The notes beneath the pieces were generated by a model. That model worked only from the letters and a program-made list of their open reading frames with translations. It was not told where the DNA came from and made no database searches. DNA of 64,000 nt from positions 29,324 through 93,323 of the forward strand of contig JAUJMV010000011.1 of NCBI GenBank assembly GCA_030446685.1, in the 5' to 3' direction. The stretch comes from Thermomicrobiales bacterium (GTDB lineage Bacteria; Chloroflexota; Chloroflexia; Thermomicrobiales; CADCWN01). Of the stretch, positions 38,700-50,961 are shown one piece after another (the first letter of the stretch is position 1; each line of letters begins with the position of its first letter). The translations under genes were made by a program, and so were the position numbers.

Positions 38700-39196
38700 T
38701 AGGCCGTACCGCGCGCCTTCGACCAGTGCGCCACGGGCCAGGCCGGCGTCCGCGCCGGCCTGGCCCCGCCGCGCGGCCCTCCTCAGCGACCACCGCCGCC
38801 GCGTCGTCTGCCACTACCCCCCGACACCCCCAAGCACTCGTCGCGCCCCGATCAGTTTGCGCTCTGGCCGAGCATCCCGCCCCGCCTCCACTCGGGCGCG
38901 GCCCGTCACCTCGGCCGAAGACGTGGAGCGCGCGGTGGCGGATTTCAGCGGCCACGACGACCACACCATGCCCCCGCCGTCCAACCGGACCGCCCGGGGC
39001 AAGCCTCTCGTCGCCCAGTAGGGGGAACCACAGCCGCTATGCGCCAGCACACCGCCACGCGCGATCGGGGGCGGGGTGGCACGGCGCTTGCATGTACGTA
39101 CACCCACGGCGCCGTCGCGCCGGCCGGTAGTGGCCCGGCAGGGGCGGCCCGCGGGACTGGCCCGCGGTATTGCAGTATCAAGGAAGGAGCACGATC

Positions 39197-39648
39197 GTGC
39201 AGACACGGAATCCCGTGCGGAATGGCCTGACCACCCTCGTCGTCGCCGGCGCGCTGCTCCTCGGCGGGTGCGCCCGGCCGGGCGGGGCGAGCCGGTCGCG
39301 GCGGCGAGCGACGCCACCCCGCCCGCGGCCGCCATCGCCGCCGCGACGCCGACCGCCAGTCCGCCGGCGTTCCCGACCCCGGCCGCCGCGACGGTCGCCG
39401 CATGCCCCTGCGCCACGCCGGGCGCCGCGACCCCCGCCCCAGTCGCCGCATCGCCCGCCACCCCCGCCCCCGTCGCCACGGCCGCGGCTGACGCGTCGGC
39501 CCGGCGGTATGTGGTGGCGCCGGGCGACACGCTGGCGCTGCTGGCGCGGCGCTTCGGGACGACCGTTCCCGCGCTCGTGGCCGCGAACGATCTGGACAGC
39601 CCCGATCTGATCCTCGTCGGGCAGGAGTTGCTCATCCCGGACCGCTGA
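39197..39648 (+). CDS. LysM-domain lipoprotein (frameshift about 39285-39300)
   Basis: Lipobox TTLVVAGALLLGGC in one frame; YVVAPGDTLALLARRFGTTVPALVAANDLDSPDLILVGQELLIP in another. Confidence 0.7.
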
Positions 39649-39761
39649 GCGCCCGCCGCGGCTCGGCCCGCCCGCAATGCCCCGCACGCCGCGCGGCCGA
39701 ATCCCGTCCGCTCCCGCGCCGGATGGCGGACAGAGATCACCATCGGGCGGATGAAACCCCT

Positions 39762-39790
39762 TTGTCCTGGCACCCGTATTGCGCTATGAT
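39762..39790 (+). promoter_or_regulatory. Promoter upstream of riboswitch 2
   Basis: TTGTCC - 17 nt - TATGAT. Confidence 0.6.
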
Positions 39791-39797
39791 TGATCTT

Positions 39798-39960
39798 GGT
39801 TGGGGAGTAGCTACCCGCACCCGCGGGCCGGTCAGTCGTCAGGACAGAGCATCCGCTCTCGGTTGACCGGTAAGTGCCGCAGCGCCAGGCTTCGGGGCAC
39901 GGACGGCGAGACCACCACGACACCTGTTGCCGTGGGGTCTTGCCGTTTGTTGTCCCGCGG
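39798..39960 (+). promoter_or_regulatory. yybP-ykoY (Mn2+) riboswitch upstream of terC copy 2
   Basis: ggttggggagtagctaccc ... ggcgagaccaccacgacacctgttgccgtggggtc. Confidence 0.85.
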
Positions 39961-39985
39961 CGCTCGGTAGCAAGGAGGCTCCCTG

Positions 39986-40981
39986 TTGTCCAACACCGCG
40001 CTGGCCTGGATCGGCTTCACCCTCTTCGTGCTGGCGATGCTGGCGCTCGATCTCGGCGTCTTCAACCGCAAGTCCCACGCCGTTTCCATGCGCGAGGCGG
40101 GCGCCTGGGTCTCGGTCTGGGTCACGCTGGCCGTGATCTTCGGGATCGGCCTCTACTTCATCCGCGGCGGCGAAACGGCCATCCAGTTCTTCACCGGCTA
40201 CGTCATCGAATACTCGCTCAGCATGGACAACATCTTCGTCTTCGTGCTGATCTTCACCTACTTCAGTGTGCCGGCCGCCTACCAGCACCGGGTCCTCTTC
40301 TGGGGCATCCTCGGCGCGCTGGTCATGCGCGGCATCATGATCGCCGCCGGCGCCGCCCTCATCAAGGAGTTCCACTGGATCATCTACCTCTTCGGCGCGT
40401 TCCTGATCTTCACCGGCATCCGCATGGCCTTCAGCAACAACGAGGAGATCCACCCCGAGAGCAACCCGCTGATCCGCCTGGTGCGCCGTGTCCTGCCGGT
40501 CACCAACGAGTACGAAGGGCAGCACTTCTTCGTGCGCCACGCCGGCAAGCTAATGGCGACCCCGCTCTTCGTCGTGCTCCTGATGGTCGAGAGCACCGAT
40601 CTCGTCTTCGCGGTCGACTCGATCCCGGCGATCTTCGCGGTGACCCGGGACCCCTTCATCGTCTACACCTCCAACGTCTTCGCCATCCTCGGCCTCCGCT
40701 CCCTCTACTTCATCCTGGCCGGCGCGGTCGAGAAGTTCCACTACCTCAAGATCGGCCTCTCGGTCGTGCTCACCTACGTCGGGGTCAAGATGGTGATCAC
40801 CGACATCTTCCACATCCCGGCGCTGGCCTCGCTGCTGGTGATCGTGACGGTCCTCGGCGTCGCCATCGTGGCATCGTTCATCCGGGCCAGGCGCCTGGAG
40901 CGGCACGAGGCCCAGCCCAACCCCGATGAGGAGCACGCGCTCACCAGCCGCGCCACCCCGAAACAGAGCGCGGAGTCCTGA
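39986..40981 (+). CDS. TerC family membrane protein, copy 2 (TTG start)
   Basis: FFTGYVIEYSLSMDNIFVFVLIFTYFSVPAAYQHRVLFWGILGALVMRGIMIAAG; DLVFAVDSIPAIFAVTRDPFIVYTSNVFAILGLRSLYF. Confidence 0.95.
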   Translation: MSNTALAWIGFTLFVLAMLALDLGVFNRKSHAVSMREAGAWVSVWVTLAVIFGIGLYFIRGGETAIQFFTGYVIEYSLSMDNIFVFVLIFTYFSVPAAYQHRVLFWGILGALVMRGIMIAAGAALIKEFHWIIYLFGAFLIFTGIRMAFSNNEEIHPESNPLIRLVRRVLPVTNEYEGQHFFVRHAGKLMATPLFVVLLMVESTDLVFAVDSIPAIFAVTRDPFIVYTSNVFAILGLRSLYFILAGAVEKFHYLKIGLSVVLTYVGVKMVITDIFHIPALASLLVIVTVLGVAIVASFIRARRLERHEAQPNPDEEHALTSRATPKQSAES

Positions 40982-41090
40982 CGCGGGCCGCGGGCTGAGA
41001 ACGATCGACGCGAAGCGCCGGGGGAATGCTCCCCCGGCGCTCCGCCCAAGTGCGCAACCCGGCCGATCCCAGACTGCCCGGCCTGGTCCT

Positions 41091-41124
41091 CTACTCCGCA
41101 CTCCCCATTCCGCACTCCGCACGC
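41091..41124. repeat. Microrepeat locus N: TCCGCAC heptads after acyl-CoA dehydrogenase stop (single arm)
   Basis: ctactccgcactccccattccgcactccgcac. Confidence 0.75.
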
Positions 41125-41126
41125 TG

Positions 41127-42314
41127 TCAAGCGAACGCCTGCACCCCCGTGATCTCGCGCCCGACGATCAGCGCCTGGATCGTGTCGGTCCCCTCGTAGG
41201 TGTAGACCGCCTCCATGTCCGCCTGGTGCCGCGCGACGTGGTACTCCAGCAGGATGCCGTTGCCGCCGAGGATGTCGCGCGCGTCGGCGACGACCTGGCG
41301 GGCCTTGAGGGCGTTGTTCATCTTCGCCAGCGAGGCCATGCCGGGCGTCATCTGCCCCGCCTCCAGGAGCTGGCTCAGCCGCAGGCAGAGGAGCTGCATC
41401 GAGGTGATCTCCGCCAGCATCCGCGCCAGCTTGTTCTGGATCAACTGGAAGCTGACCAGCGGCTTGCCGAACTGCTGCCGCTCCTTCGCGTAGGCCAGCG
41501 CGTACTCGTAGCAGGCGAGCGCGTGGCCGATCGCCTCCCAGGCCACGCCGTAGCGCGTCGCGGTCAGCACCTTGGCGGTGTCCTTGAAGCTGTTGGCCCC
41601 GGCGAGGCGGTTGCCGGCGGGGATGCGCGCCCCTTCGAGGGTGATCTCGGTCTGCCAGACGGCGCGCTTGGCGGTCTTGCCGGTGATGATGTCGGTGCGG
41701 AAGCCGGGCGTCCCCTTCTCGACCACGAAGCCGCCGACCTGGCCCGCCTCGTCGCGCGCCCAGACGATCGTCACGTCGGCGAAGGAGGCGTTGCCGATCC
41801 ACTTCTTCGCGCCGTCGAGGACCCACTCGTCCCCGTCGCGGCGGGCGCGCGTCTCCAGCGCCACCGCGTCGGAGCCGTGGTTCGGCTCGGTCAGCCCGAA
41901 CGCGCCGATGAGGTCCATGCGCGCCATCGGCGGCAGCCACCGCGCCTTCTGCTCCTCCGACCCGAGCATCGCGATCGAGCCCATCGCCAGCCCGGAGTGG
42001 ACCCCGAAGAAGGTGTTCAGGCTGCCGTCGCCGCGCGCCAGCTCGACCGCCACCAGCCCGCCCGCCACCGCGCTCAGGCCGGGGCAGCCGTAGCCGCGGA
42101 TCGTCGTCCCGGCGATGCCGAGCGCGGCGAACTTGGGGATCATTGCAAAGGGGAACTCGGCGCGCTCCCAGTAGTCGTTGATCTGCGGGATGATCTCCCG
42201 GTCGCAGAAGGCGCGGACCTTGTCGCGGACCGCGCGCTCCTCCGGGGTCAGCAGCGCGTCCATCAGGTAGTAGTCGGTCCCCGGCGTCGTGGCGGGCTGC
42301 GCGTCGACGGCCAT
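41127..42314 (-). CDS. Acyl-CoA dehydrogenase (glutaryl-CoA dehydrogenase-like)
   Basis: FGVHSGLAMGSIAMLGSEEQKARWLPPMARMDLIGAFGLTEPNHGSDAVAL; DILGGNGILLEYHVARHQADMEAVYTYEGTDTIQALIVGREITGVQAF. Confidence 0.92.
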   Translation of the reverse strand: MAVDAQPATTPGTDYYLMDALLTPEERAVRDKVRAFCDREIIPQINDYWERAEFPFAMIPKFAALGIAGTTIRGYGCPGLSAVAGGLVAVELARGDGSLNTFFGVHSGLAMGSIAMLGSEEQKARWLPPMARMDLIGAFGLTEPNHGSDAVALETRARRDGDEWVLDGAKKWIGNASFADVTIVWARDEAGQVGGFVVEKGTPGFRTDIITGKTAKRAVWQTEITLEGARIPAGNRLAGANSFKDTAKVLTATRYGVAWEAIGHALACYEYALAYAKERQQFGKPLVSFQLIQNKLARMLAEITSMQLLCLRLSQLLEAGQMTPGMASLAKMNNALKARQVVADARDILGGNGILLEYHVARHQADMEAVYTYEGTDTIQALIVGREITGVQAFA

Positions 42315-42426
42315 CGCTCGCTCCTCCATCCGCTCTCGCTCGAAGCCAAAGCTATGTCGTGCTAGCGCGATCCCCACCGCGCAATGGTATGCTGTCCGAG
42401 ACCGGCGGCGCGGGCGGCCCCACGGC

Positions 42427-42491
42427 GCCGGTCCCGCCCATTCTAGCACCGCACGGCCGCCCCGCGCCCTGGTAGAATGGGCGGGACCGGC
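42427..42491. promoter_or_regulatory. Inverted repeat with two outward-facing TAGAAT -10-like boxes between divergent genes
   Basis: gccggtcccgcccattctagcacc ... ggtagaatgggcgggaccggc (19-bp identical arms). Confidence 0.7.
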
Positions 42492-42553
42492 ACGGTCCGT
42501 GCCGCGGTCCCAGCGCCGACAGGCGGCCGGGGAGTGTGAGGGAGGAGGCGACG

Positions 42554-44518
<1,965 letters not shown>

Positions 44519-44519
44519 C

Positions 44520-44635
44520 GAGTCGGGTAGTCGGGCAGTCGGATAGTCGGATTGAGGACGTGGACGAGCCGCGCAACCGACAGCCCACTCTTCGTCCACT
44601 ACCCGACTACCCGGCTACCCGACTACCCGACTCAT
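44520..44635. repeat. Microrepeat locus J: inverted AGTCGGGT octads between acs stop and thiolase start
   Basis: gagtcgggtagtcgggcagtcggatagtcgg ... ccactacccgactacccggctacccgactacccgactc. Confidence 0.95.
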
Positions 44636-44648
44636 GCGGGAGGCAGTG

Positions 44649-45842
44649 ATGGAGACACGAGAAGCGGTCATCGTCAGCGCCGTGCGGACCCCGATCGGCA
44701 CCTTCGGCGGGTCGCTGGCGGAGATTCCGGCGCCGAAGCTCGGGGAACTGGTGATCGGGGAGGCGCTGCGGCGGGCGGGCGTCGCGCCGGGGCAGGTCGA
44801 GGAGGTGCTGATGGGCATCATCCTGACGGCCGGGCTCGGGCAGAACCCCGCCCGGCAGGCGGCGGTCGGCGCCGGCATCCCCTACGAGGCGCCGTCCACC
44901 TCGATCAACAAACTCTGCGGCTCCGGGCTGAAGGCGGTGGCGCTGGCGGCCGGCGCGGTGCGCCTCGGCGACGCCGAGATCGTCGTGGCGGGCGGCATGG
45001 AGAACATGAGCCGCGCCCCCTTCGTCCTCGACAAGGCGCGCTTCGGCTACCGCCTCGGCGACGGCGCGGTCGTCGACACCATGATGAAGGACGGGCTGGT
45101 CGACGCCTTCCACGACTACGCGATGGGCGTCACCGCCGAGAACATCGCCGAGGAGTACGGCATCGGCCGCGAGGCGCAGGACCAGTTCGCGGCGCGCAGC
45201 CAGCAGCGGGCGACCGAGGCGATCGAGCGCGGCGCCTTCGACCGGGAGATCGTCCCGATCGAGGTCCCCGCCGGCCGCGGCAAGACCACCACCTTCGCGC
45301 GCGACGAGCACCCCCGCCCCGGCACCACCGCCGAGAAGCTCGCCGCCCTGCGCCCCGCCTTCAAGAAGGACGGCGGCACCGTCACCGCCGGTAACGCCTC
45401 CGGCATCAACGACGGCGCGGCCGCGACGGTGGTGATGAGCGCCGATCGCGCCCGCGAGCTGGGCATCACCCCGCTCGCGCGGATCGTCGCCTACGCCTCG
45501 GCCGGGGTGGACCCGCGGGTGATGGGGCTGGGGCCGATCCCGGCGGTGCGCCGCGCCCTGAAACGGGCCGACCTGACGATCGCCGACATCGACCTGATCG
45601 AGCTGAACGAGGCGTTCGCGGCGCAGTCGCTGGCCGTCTGCGACCAGCTCGGCCTGCCGCCGGAGCGGACCAACGTCCACGGCGGGGCGATCGCCCTCGG
45701 CCACCCGATCGGCGCCAGCGGCGCGCGCGTCCTCGTCACCCTCCTGCACGCGATGCAGGAGCGCGGCGCGCGGCGCGGCCTCGCCTCCCTCTGCATCGGC
45801 GGCGGCCAGGGCATCGCGATGATCGTCGAGCGCGCGGCGTAA
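44649..45842 (+). CDS. Acetyl-CoA C-acetyltransferase (thiolase)
   Basis: [89 protein letters not shown]. Confidence 0.95.
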   Translation: METREAVIVSAVRTPIGTFGGSLAEIPAPKLGELVIGEALRRAGVAPGQVEEVLMGIILTAGLGQNPARQAAVGAGIPYEAPSTSINKLCGSGLKAVALAAGAVRLGDAEIVVAGGMENMSRAPFVLDKARFGYRLGDGAVVDTMMKDGLVDAFHDYAMGVTAENIAEEYGIGREAQDQFAARSQQRATEAIERGAFDREIVPIEVPAGRGKTTTFARDEHPRPGTTAEKLAALRPAFKKDGGTVTAGNASGINDGAAATVVMSADRARELGITPLARIVAYASAGVDPRVMGLGPIPAVRRALKRADLTIADIDLIELNEAFAAQSLAVCDQLGLPPERTNVHGGAIALGHPIGASGARVLVTLLHAMQERGARRGLASLCIGGGQGIAMIVERAA

Positions 45843-45918
45843 GTGGCTACTCCCTGCGCAACAGTGCGGCCGGGTGTCGTCGCACCACCCAGCCGCGTCG
45901 CCGGTCAGCACGCCCCGA

Positions 45919-46365
45919 TCACAGGACGAGATCACCGAGCCAGCGAACGTCGTGCGCGGTAGGAGCCAACTTGCGAACCAACGCTTCGTCCGCGGTCACC
46001 AGAGGGAGCGCCACCCGGCGCGCAAGCGCCACATAGCACGCATCGTAAGCGGTGATTTCCCGCGCGATTGCGATGCCAAGCGCCTCGGTCACCAGTTCCG
46101 CTGTCGAAAGGCTGTGCAAGTGCAGTCTCTTGAGGTCTGCCAAATCCTGTTGCGCACTCATTGCGGGATAGTCTTGGCGGCGAACATACTTCCAAAGGAT
46201 GTTTGCACACTCGCCGTAGAACAGGTCCGGGACGAAGAACTGGATCGTCGAACTGCCGGCGAGAGGCGCGAACAGCTTCTTGGCCTGCGCGGTCAGCGGC
46301 TCGATCACGAAAAGCTGAATACCAACACTGGCGTCAACCACCCACCCACGTTGACGGGCGCTCAC
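45919..46365 (-). CDS. VapC-like PIN toxin
   Basis: WVVDASVGIQLFVIEPLT...FYGECANILWKYV..AYDACYVALARRVALPLVTADEALVRKL. Confidence 0.85.
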   Translation of the reverse strand: MSARQRGWVVDASVGIQLFVIEPLTAQAKKLFAPLAGSSTIQFFVPDLFYGECANILWKYVRRQDYPAMSAQQDLADLKRLHLHSLSTAELVTEALGIAIAREITAYDACYVALARRVALPLVTADEALVRKLAPTAHDVRWLGDLVL

Positions 46366-46604
46366 CGCGCCCGATCCTCCCTCAAGAGGGATAGGCTGTC
46401 AGGGGCGCCGACATCGGCGGGACGGAACGAGCGGCGGCGATTGATGCTATCGAGAATTTCCGCCTGCGAACGCTCCTGATCCGGGAGGGCCTGTTCGAGC
46501 AGACTGATCACCTCGGCGCTGATCGAACGGTTCTCGTCCCGCGCCCGCTGCCGCAGACGCTCGTAAAGAGCCTCGGAAACGTTACGCACATGCAAGATCG
46601 GCAT
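46362..46604 (-). CDS. Ribbon-helix-helix (FitA/VapB-like) antitoxin
   Basis: MPILHVRNVSEALYERLRQRARDENRSISAEVISLLEQAL; 4-nt overlap with toxin. Confidence 0.85.
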   Translation of the reverse strand: MPILHVRNVSEALYERLRQRARDENRSISAEVISLLEQALPDQERSQAEILDSINRRRSFRPADVGAPDSLSLLREDRAR

Positions 46605-46765
46605 AGCGATACCTCCTTACTGTGACAACCATAGCATCCCTGGTTGCCTTGCGCAACCAAACGCCTGCGCGGACAGAAACTGTTACCCGATGATACACTC
46701 CCCGTGAACGCGGAATGCCTTCTGCAATGGCGCCTACTCACAACCGTCGGGAAGATCGAGCGCTC

Positions 46766-48229
46766 ATGGCAGCCGAGCCACAGTACCAACGGATCGCCGC
46801 CCTGGTGCGCGGGCGGATCGCGGCGGGCGACCTGCGCGCCGGGGAGCGGCTGCCGGCGATCCGCGCGCTGGCGGGCGAGCTGGGGGTCGGGCGGCGGACG
46901 GTCGAGGAGGCCTACGCCGAGCTGACCGCCGAGGGGCTGCTGGAGGCGCGGCACGGGCAGGGGACCTTCGTGGCCGACCCGGCGCGCGGGCCGGCGCGCG
47001 GCTCCGGGCCGTGGGTCTCCGGCCACCGCGAGCCGATCGTCACCAGCGTGGCGGTCTCCGCCGGCCAGGTGCTGCGCGAGGCGCTGCGCCCCGACCGCCG
47101 CCCCGACCAGATCTCCTTCATCCTCGGCGCCCCCGCCGCCGACCTCTTCCCGGTCGGCGAGTTGCAGCGCGCCCTCAACGCGGCGCTGCGCGAGGAGGGG
47201 GCCGGCGCGCTCGGCTACGAGGCGACCGAGGGCTACGCCCCGCTGCGCGCCGCGCTCGCCCACCACCTCCTCGGCCTGGGGATCGCGGCCGGGCCGGACG
47301 AGGTGATCGTCACCTCCGGCGCGCAGCAGGCGATCGACCTCGCCCTGCGCGCCCTGACCCGGCCAGGCGACTACGTCGTGACCGAGAGCCCGACCTACCT
47401 CGGCATCCTCGAAGCCTGCGAGGCCAACGGCGTGCGCCTGATCGGCGTGCCGCTCGACGACGCGGGGATGGAGGTGGAGCGCCTGGCCCCGCTCCTGGCG
47501 GAACACCGCCCGAAGCTACTGCTGACGATCCCCGACTGCCACAACCCGACCGGCATCACCATGAGCCTCGCGCGCCGCCGGGCGCTGCTGGCGCTGGCCA
47601 GGTCGCACGGCCTGCCGATCCTGGAGGAGGACGCCTACGGCGAGCTGCGCTACGGCGGCACGCCGGTCCCGCGCCTGCGGGCGCTGCCGGGCGGCGAGCG
47701 CGTGATCTACGTCAGCTCCTTCTCGAAGGTGATGCTGCCGGGGCTGCGCCTCGGCTACCTGCTGGCCTCGGGCGACCTGCACCGCCGCATCCTCTTCGTC
47801 AAGCAGGCCAGCGACCGCGCCTCCGGCTCGCTGGTGCAGCGCGCGATCTGTCGCTGCCTGGCCAGCCGCCGCCTGCGCTCCTACCTGCGCGTCGTCAGCC
47901 GCCGCTGCCGCGAGCGCCGCGACGCGATGCTCGCCGCCCTCGCCCGCGAGCTGCCGCCGGGGGCGCGCTGGACCGTCCCGGACGGCGGCCTCTGGGTCTG
48001 GGTGCGGCTGCCGGACGGCGTCTCGGCGCTGGCGCTCTACGCCGCGGCGCTGGCGCACGGGGTCGTCGTCGCCCCCGGCGGCGCCTACTTCCCCGACGGC
48101 GGCGACCCGCCCTTCGTCGCGCTCAACTTCGCCGCGCAGCCCCCCGAGCGCATCGCGGAGGGCGTCCGCCGCCTCGGCCTCGCCCTGCGCGACGTGCTGA
48201 CACCGCGCGCGCAGGCGCCTGCCCCCTAG
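46766..48229 (+). CDS. MocR/GntR-type regulator with aminotransferase domain (PdxR-like)
   Basis: GntR wHTH YQRIAALVRGRIAAGDLRAGERLPAIRALAGELGVGRRTVEEAYAELTAEGLLEARHGQGTFV; PLP domain PDCHNPTGITMSL, YVSSFSKVMLPGLRLGYL. Confidence 0.88.
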   Translation: MAAEPQYQRIAALVRGRIAAGDLRAGERLPAIRALAGELGVGRRTVEEAYAELTAEGLLEARHGQGTFVADPARGPARGSGPWVSGHREPIVTSVAVSAGQVLREALRPDRRPDQISFILGAPAADLFPVGELQRALNAALREEGAGALGYEATEGYAPLRAALAHHLLGLGIAAGPDEVIVTSGAQQAIDLALRALTRPGDYVVTESPTYLGILEACEANGVRLIGVPLDDAGMEVERLAPLLAEHRPKLLLTIPDCHNPTGITMSLARRRALLALARSHGLPILEEDAYGELRYGGTPVPRLRALPGGERVIYVSSFSKVMLPGLRLGYLLASGDLHRRILFVKQASDRASGSLVQRAICRCLASRRLRSYLRVVSRRCRERRDAMLAALARELPPGARWTVPDGGLWVWVRLPDGVSALALYAAALAHGVVVAPGGAYFPDGGDPPFVALNFAAQPPERIAEGVRRLGLALRDVLTPRAQAPAP

Positions 48230-48434
48230 CGGCCGGTCCGCACGGAGCCTCGCGCGCCCCGCCCCCCGCTCGCTACAGCATTCACCCTGCCTGGTTGGGC
48301 GGCGCGTCTCGCGCCATCGTTGTCCCCTGCCGGGCCGCGTCGCGCCATACCGCCTTTCACGCCAGCAACACCCCACGGCGGGGCGGCCGGGGCAACGTGC
48401 CCTGGCCGCCTCCTCAATGGCGGGCGCCCGGCGG

Positions 48435-49034
48435 TCAGCCCCGCGCGATCTTCCCCCCGCGCCAGACGACGTAGCCGAGCAGGAACCAGCCGATCGCGGT
48501 GGAAATGCTCCCGAGATCGCCAGCGCGTTCGCCGAAGGCTGACGCCGCGATGGTGATCGGCATCCAGAGGGGGCAGAGGATCGGGACGAAGCGCATCCAG
48601 CCCTGCAGGACGCGCGCGCGCAGGACGGCGATCCCGACGAGGATCAGGACCAGCATGCTCAGCGGCCAGGCGGCGTCGGTGATCGTGAAGAGGAGGCTAT
48701 CGCTACCCGGCGCGACGAACTCGTAGACCTGGAAGAAGGAAGCGAGCACCACGCCGACCAGCTCGAGCCCCAGGACGATCTTGCCGGGCAGCCGATCGCC
48801 CGCGGCGCGCAGGGTCCACAGGCCGAGCACGCTGCTGAACCAGCCGAGCGTGAACAGCAGGCCCAGGGCGGCGCCGAGCCGGTTGCTGTCGCCCTGCTGG
48901 AAGCTGTTGGCGGCGAACGAGGAAGAGGAACGGGCTGCCGATCATCCCCAGCACGCCCAGGATTCGATGGGCCGATGCAGCCCCTCGCGCGGGTGTCGCG
49001 GCGGGCTCTGCCGTCAACTGCGACCGAACGACCA
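48435..49034 (-). CDS. Hypothetical multi-TM protein (frameshifted near N-terminus)
   Basis: MVVRSQLTAEP..HRILGVLGMIGSPFLFL + LGLWTLRAAGDRLPGKIVLGLELVGVVLASFFQVYEF...WPLSMLVLILVGIAVLRARVLQGW. Confidence 0.5.
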
Positions 49035-49355
49035 TGGCGAAACTCCTTCTTGTTGAGGGACGTGGCGAGTTGCGGTTGCCATTACGACGCGAGCGATCGT
49101 GATCCGCGGAGCACTCCCGATAGCGCACCTCCTCGTTGTCGCCCGGCCCCCGTGGTCCGGGCACCCTTCAGTCCTGGTCCCATTTCGCGCCCCAGCGCCG
49201 ACGCCCGCGGCGTCTTGCGCCACCCGCCCGGCCCGGCCCATCCGGGCCGGCGGCGACTGGTCAGAGCGTACCGCGCGCGCTTCCCCCGCCGCGTCACCAG
49301 CGGCAGTGATTTTTCGGTGCGCTTTGCGTATGGTTGTCGGAAAGGAGGATGCTCG

Positions 49356-50495
49356 ATGCCCAGACTCTCACGCGCGCAGGATGAGGCCCGCCGGCGGGTC
49401 AACGACCTGGCCGCGGGCAACCTGCCGCCCGCGGCGTTGGGGGGCCGGCTGCTGGCGGCCTTGCGCCGGGCGATCCCCTCCGACGGGTGCCGGCTGCTCG
49501 GGATCGACCCCGCCACGCTCCTGGTCAACCGCACCCTGGCCGCCAGCGCCGGCGACGACTGGGCGCGGCGCGCCTGGCTGCGCGATGCCTACCTGGCCTC
49601 CGGGCCGCTGACCTACATCGACTTCCCGACCTGATGCGCGCGGGGCTCACGGCGGTCGCCCTCCACGACCGGCAGGAGGCGTGCTGGGGCTACCCGCCGC
49701 GGCACTTCGGGCGCGTCTCCGCGCGCGACCACCACCACGCCTTCCACGAGAACCAGGCCCCGGCCGGCGGCTCGCTGCTGGTCAGCATCCCGGCGGAGGG
49801 CCGCTGGGTCGCCGCGCTGCAGATCTACCGCCGCGACCCCAAGCAGCCATTCCGGCGCGGCGACGTCGCCTTCCTGCGCCTGATCGCCCCGGCGCTCGGG
49901 CAGGGCTGCGCGCGGCCCTCGCCCGCGAGCGCGCCGCCGTTGACGCCCCCGCCGCCGCCCCCGACGCTTCCGGCATCGTCGTCCTGGGTCCGGACCGGCG
50001 GGTGCGCTTCAGCACCCCCGCGGGCGAGGCGTGGTGCGCCCTGCTGCGGGACGCGGCGCGGGACGGGCACGGCCCGCTGCCCACGGCGGTCTGGGCGGTG
50101 GCGGCCCGGCTGCGCGCCGGGGCGGGCGTCGGCGCCCGCGCCCTGATCGCCCCGACCCCCGCCGGTCCCCTGCGGATCGAAGCCTCGCCGGGGGTGCCGA
50201 CGGCTCCGTGGCGATCGTGCTGACGCCGGAGCGCCCGCCCGCGCCGCCGGCGATCCCCGCGGAGTGGCCGCTGACCCCGGCGGAGCGCCAAGTCGTCGCG
50301 CTCCTCGCGCGCGGGCTGGGCAACCGGCAGATCGCCGACGCGCTGACGGTGAGCGAGAACACGGTCCAGACCCACCTGCGCCACGCCTACGAGAAGCTCG
50401 GCGTGGGGGGCCGCACCCAGCTCATGGCGCGCTTCTTCCGCGAGACCTACTGGCCCGCGATGGATGAAGCAGCCCCCGCAGCCCTCTGCGCGTAG
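49356..50495 (+). CDS. LuxR-family transcriptional regulator, at least three frameshifts
   Basis: C-terminal [58 protein letters not shown]; upstream pieces in other frames. Confidence 0.75.
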
Positions 50496-50661
50496 CGACC
50501 GAGCAACCACGATCACGAGGCGGCAAGGAGCAGCCAACGGGCCAGGCGCTCAGGAAGGGGCCGGCGACCGAAGTCGCGCTTGCCGCCTCACGAGCCACCA
50601 AGCCCAGCCACGCCGGGCTGAGGACCCCTGCAAGACCGCTGCTTATCGAGGTCGCCTCGGA

Positions 50662-50740
50662 CTTGCCCTCGGTTCCAGCCCGCGCAGGCGGGCTTCGTGG
50701 CCGCAGGCCCGCGAGACGCCGGTTTCAACCGGCGGCCCCT
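50662..50740. repeat. Palindromic element (TTCCAGCCCGCGCAGGCGGGCTTCGTGGCC family), copy 1
   Basis: cggttccagcccgcgcaggcgggcttcgtggccgcaggcccgcgagacgccggtttcaaccggcggcccc; cf. 53520-53590. Confidence 0.55.
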
Positions 50741-50806
50741 CGCCACCACTGGCAACATTCCATCCGGCCCATGCCCACATCCTCACGCCCCCAACCGGCG
50801 GCGCGA

Positions 50807-50860
50807 CTAGAAGTGTCACCCCGATTTCCCCCTTGATTGGCCCTCCCCAGGTGACACTAG
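50807..50860. promoter_or_regulatory. Inverted repeat AGTGTCACC/GGTGACACT upstream of pdxS, candidate operator
   Basis: ctagaagtgtcacc ... ggtgacactag. Confidence 0.4.
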
Positions 50861-50961
50861 CACCGCTATACTGGATGGTAGAATGGCGCACAGTCGGCTG
50901 TCGCCATCGCGCTGCCGCATGGGGCGGCGCGGGAACGGCCGGGGTTACAGGGGAGGGCAGG

